The position numbers were made by a program, and so were the translations under genes. A DNA stretch of 14,736 bases, from the NCBI GenBank assembly GCA_021839785.1, contig JAKCAB010000814.1, forward strand, positions 1 to 14,736, in the 5' to 3' direction. Below, piece after piece: positions 13,268-14,736 of the stretch; the first letter of the stretch is position 1; every line of letters starts with the position of its first letter. This DNA is from a bacterium. GTDB lineage: Bacteria > Verrucomicrobiota > Verrucomicrobiae > Limisphaerales > J093. The notes under the pieces were generated by a model. That model searched no databases and was not told where the DNA came from. It saw only the letters and a program-made list of their open reading frames with translations.

Positions 13268-14026
13268 ATGGCAGCACGCACCCGTGTAACGGCGTGGGAA
13301 ACGTGGCTTGAAGCCCTGTTGGGGTTTCTTTACCCTGCGGTCTGTCAGTTTTGCGGCACCGCGCGGGCGCGCGCGGCCGAAGGCTATGTGTGTCCGCAAT
13401 GTTGGTCGCGGCCGGGTGCGATTCGGTTCATCCGGCCGCCGTTTTGTGAGCGCTGTGGGCTGCCTTTTGCGGGCGAGATCGACGCGCCGTTCGAATGCAG
13501 TAATTGCCGGGAGATGGATCTGCAGTTTTCCCATGCCCGCGCCGCGGTGGTGGCGACGCCGTTTCTGCTCGAAGTGATTCACCGTTACAAATATCAACGG
13601 GCGCTGTGGCTGGAGCCGTTTCTGGCGGACCTCCTGGTCCGGCAGGCCGCCGCCGAATTGCAGGCGGGCGGCTGGAACCTGATCGTGCCGGTGCCGCTGC
13701 ATCCGCTAAAGCGCCGCGAGCGCGAGTTCAACCAAGCCGAGCGCCTGGCGGCGCATTTGAGCCGGGCCACCGGGATTCCGACAAACCACCGCGTGATCGA
13801 ACGATCCGCGAGGACGTGCACGCAGACCCAGCTCAACCGCGCGCAACGCGCACGGAACGTCCACCGGGCTTTCCGGCCAGTGGCCGGCGCCGACGTGCGC
13901 GGCAAGCGCGTCGTGCTGGTGGACGATGTGTTGACCACCGGCGCCACGACCAGCGCTTGCGCGCGCGTGTTGCGTGGCCAAGGCGCCAGTGACGTGGCCG
14001 TGTGGACGGTCGCGCGTGGCCTATGA
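13268..14026 (+). CDS. comF: ComF family protein (phosphoribosyltransferase-like)
   Basis: A 252-residue protein with the ComF/GntX layout. An N-terminal zinc-binding region has four Cys-x2-Cys pairs at residues 26/29, 42/45, 60/63 and 77/80. A phosphoribosyltransferase domain follows, with IVPVPLHPLKRREREFNQAERLA (139-161) and the PRPP-binding loop VLVDDVLTTGAT (216-227). ComF proteins are needed for DNA uptake in competent bacteria and are thought to act at the cytoplasmic side on incoming single-stranded DNA; the reaction is not established. The reading frame is open far upstream only because it runs antisense to the oxidoreductase gene. ATG 13268 lies just before the conserved N-terminus; ATG 13160 and GTG 13247 are weaker options. 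The stop overlaps a small open frame by ATGA at 14023-14026. Family assignment is secure. Confidence 0.92.
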   Translation: MAARTRVTAWETWLEALLGFLYPAVCQFCGTARARAAEGYVCPQCWSRPGAIRFIRPPFCERCGLPFAGEIDAPFECSNCREMDLQFSHARAAVVATPFLLEVIHRYKYQRALWLEPFLADLLVRQAAAELQAGGWNLIVPVPLHPLKRREREFNQAERLAAHLSRATGIPTNHRVIERSARTCTQTQLNRAQRARNVHRAFRPVAGADVRGKRVVLVDDVLTTGATTSACARVLRGQGASDVAVWTVARGL

Positions 14027-14106
14027 CCGCCCCGCCAACACGGCCTCCCGCCGGCGCGGGCGTGGAGGTGCGGACCCGGCGCGAGGACGATTTTTCCGAC
14101 CTATGA
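14023..14106 (+). CDS. Possible 27-residue coupling ORF between comF and accD
   Basis: The ATG at 14023 overlaps the comF stop (ATGA), and the TGA at 14104-14106 overlaps the accD start at 14103 (again ATGA). Both junctions read CCTATGA. The predicted peptide is 27 residues, rich in Pro, Ala and Arg, with no recognisable domain; it begins MTAPPTRPPAG and ends DDFSDL. It may serve only to carry ribosomes from comF into accD, or the frame may be chance. No Shine-Dalgarno was found. Confidence 0.25.
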   Translation: MTAPPTRPPAGAGVEVRTRREDDFSDL

Positions 14107-14736
14107 GTACACCGAGTTTCTCGAAGAAAAACGAGGCTTTGTCCGCCGCCGGCGGACCCGCCGGCAACGCCGCCGAGACCGCGTTTGTGCGCAAGCCGAA
14201 GCTGGGCGCCACCAAAGCGCGCAAAAAGGAAATCCCCGAAGGCCTGTGGACCAAGTGCCCCAAGTGCGGGAACATGTTGTATGACAAGGAACTCGACAAC
14301 AATCTGAAGGTCTGCCGGTACTGTGGACATCATTTCGCGATCAGCGCGCGCGAGCGGATCAACGAACTGGTCGAGACCTGCACGTTCGAAGAAATGGACG
14401 CGGGCATGGTCAGTGTCGATCCGCTCCAGTTCACGGGCGTGGCGCCGTACACCGACCGGCTCGCCGCTTACCAGAAATCCACCGGGTTGAAGGACGCGGT
14501 GGTCACGGGAATCGGCCGCGTCGGCGCCTTTCGGGTGGCGTTGGGGGTGATGGACTTCGCTTTTCTGGGCGGTTCGATGGGCACGGTGGTAGGCGAGAAA
14601 TTGACGCGTTTGATCGAGGCGGCGACGGATCGCGGCCTGCCGCTGGTGATCATCTCGACCAGCGGCGGGGCGCGCATGTACGAAGGCATGTTCAGCCTGA
14701 TGCAAATGGCCAAGACCTCGGCCGCGCTCGCTTACC
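14103..14736 (+). CDS. accD: Acetyl-CoA carboxylase carboxyltransferase beta subunit (3' truncated by window end)
   Basis: The first 211 residues of AccD, running off the window with no stop. With AccA it transfers the carboxyl group from carboxybiotin to acetyl-CoA to make malonyl-CoA, the committed step of fatty acid synthesis, in the cytoplasm. A 45-residue Ala/Lys-rich N-terminal extension precedes a four-cysteine zinc ribbon: KCPKCG (C52, C55) and CRYCG (C71, C74). The carboxyltransferase domain begins with FAISARERINEL and includes TGLKDAVVTG, MDFAFLGGSMGTVVGEK, STSGGARMYEGM and LMQMAKTSAALAY, all strongly conserved. The ATG at 14103 overlaps the stop of the 27-residue frame after comF. 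GAGGA at 14083-14087 is a poorly spaced possible ribosome binding site. Identity is certain; about one third of the protein lies outside the window. Confidence 0.97.
   Translation, partial: MSTPSFSKKNEALSAAGGPAGNAAETAFVRKPKLGATKARKKEIPEGLWTKCPKCGNMLYDKELDNNLKVCRYCGHHFAISARERINELVETCTFEEMDAGMVSVDPLQFTGVAPYTDRLAAYQKSTGLKDAVVTGIGRVGAFRVALGVMDFAFLGGSMGTVVGEKLTRLIEAATDRGLPLVIISTSGGARMYEGMFSLMQMAKTSAALAY

Overview
The window is GC-rich, densely coded bacterial DNA. The gene types point to Verrucomicrobiota, possibly the Pedosphaera/Limisphaerales side. The clues are an ECF sigma factor with a long membrane-anchored C-terminal extension, a Tat-exported Gfo/Idh/MocA oxidoreductase, a beta-sandwich tail of the kind seen on planctomycete/verrucomicrobial ADP-ribosylglycohydrolases, and mostly weak Shine-Dalgarno signals. 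This placement is inference from gene style, not from a marker gene.

Left third (1-5159, + strand): a ribose uptake and phosphorylation cassette. It runs from the 3' end of a probable ADP-ribosylglycohydrolase-type protein to rbsB (binding protein), rbsA (double ATPase), rbsC (permease) and rbsK (ribokinase). The permease and kinase overlap by ATGA. A GC-rich, doubly palindromic REP-like element lies between rbsB and rbsA, and a second copy lies after rbsK. Together the genes would import ribose and convert it to ribose 5-phosphate; the upstream gene may supply ribose from ADP-ribose or nucleoside-type compounds.

Middle (5362-9608): a minus-strand gene for an 891-residue protein that joins an ECF sigma factor, a transmembrane segment, a large predicted periplasmic region and a C-terminal TlpA/redoxin-fold domain that has lost its CxxC active site. 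This is the most unusual object in the window. Upstream of it is a decayed insertion sequence. Its DDE transposase carries two frameshifts, its terminal repeats match at 23 of 24 positions, and a second repeat copy lies outside its right end. The element sits between the sigma gene and the divergent symporter gene.

Right third (9746-14736): a sodium:solute symporter (+), a convergent Tat-signal Gfo/Idh/MocA oxidoreductase (-), a divergent ComF-type phosphoribosyltransferase (+), and the 5' part of accD (acetyl-CoA carboxylase beta subunit), which runs off the window end. A 27-codon open frame bridges comF and accD with a 4-base ATGA overlap at each end.

No tRNA, rRNA, CRISPR array or replication origin was seen.
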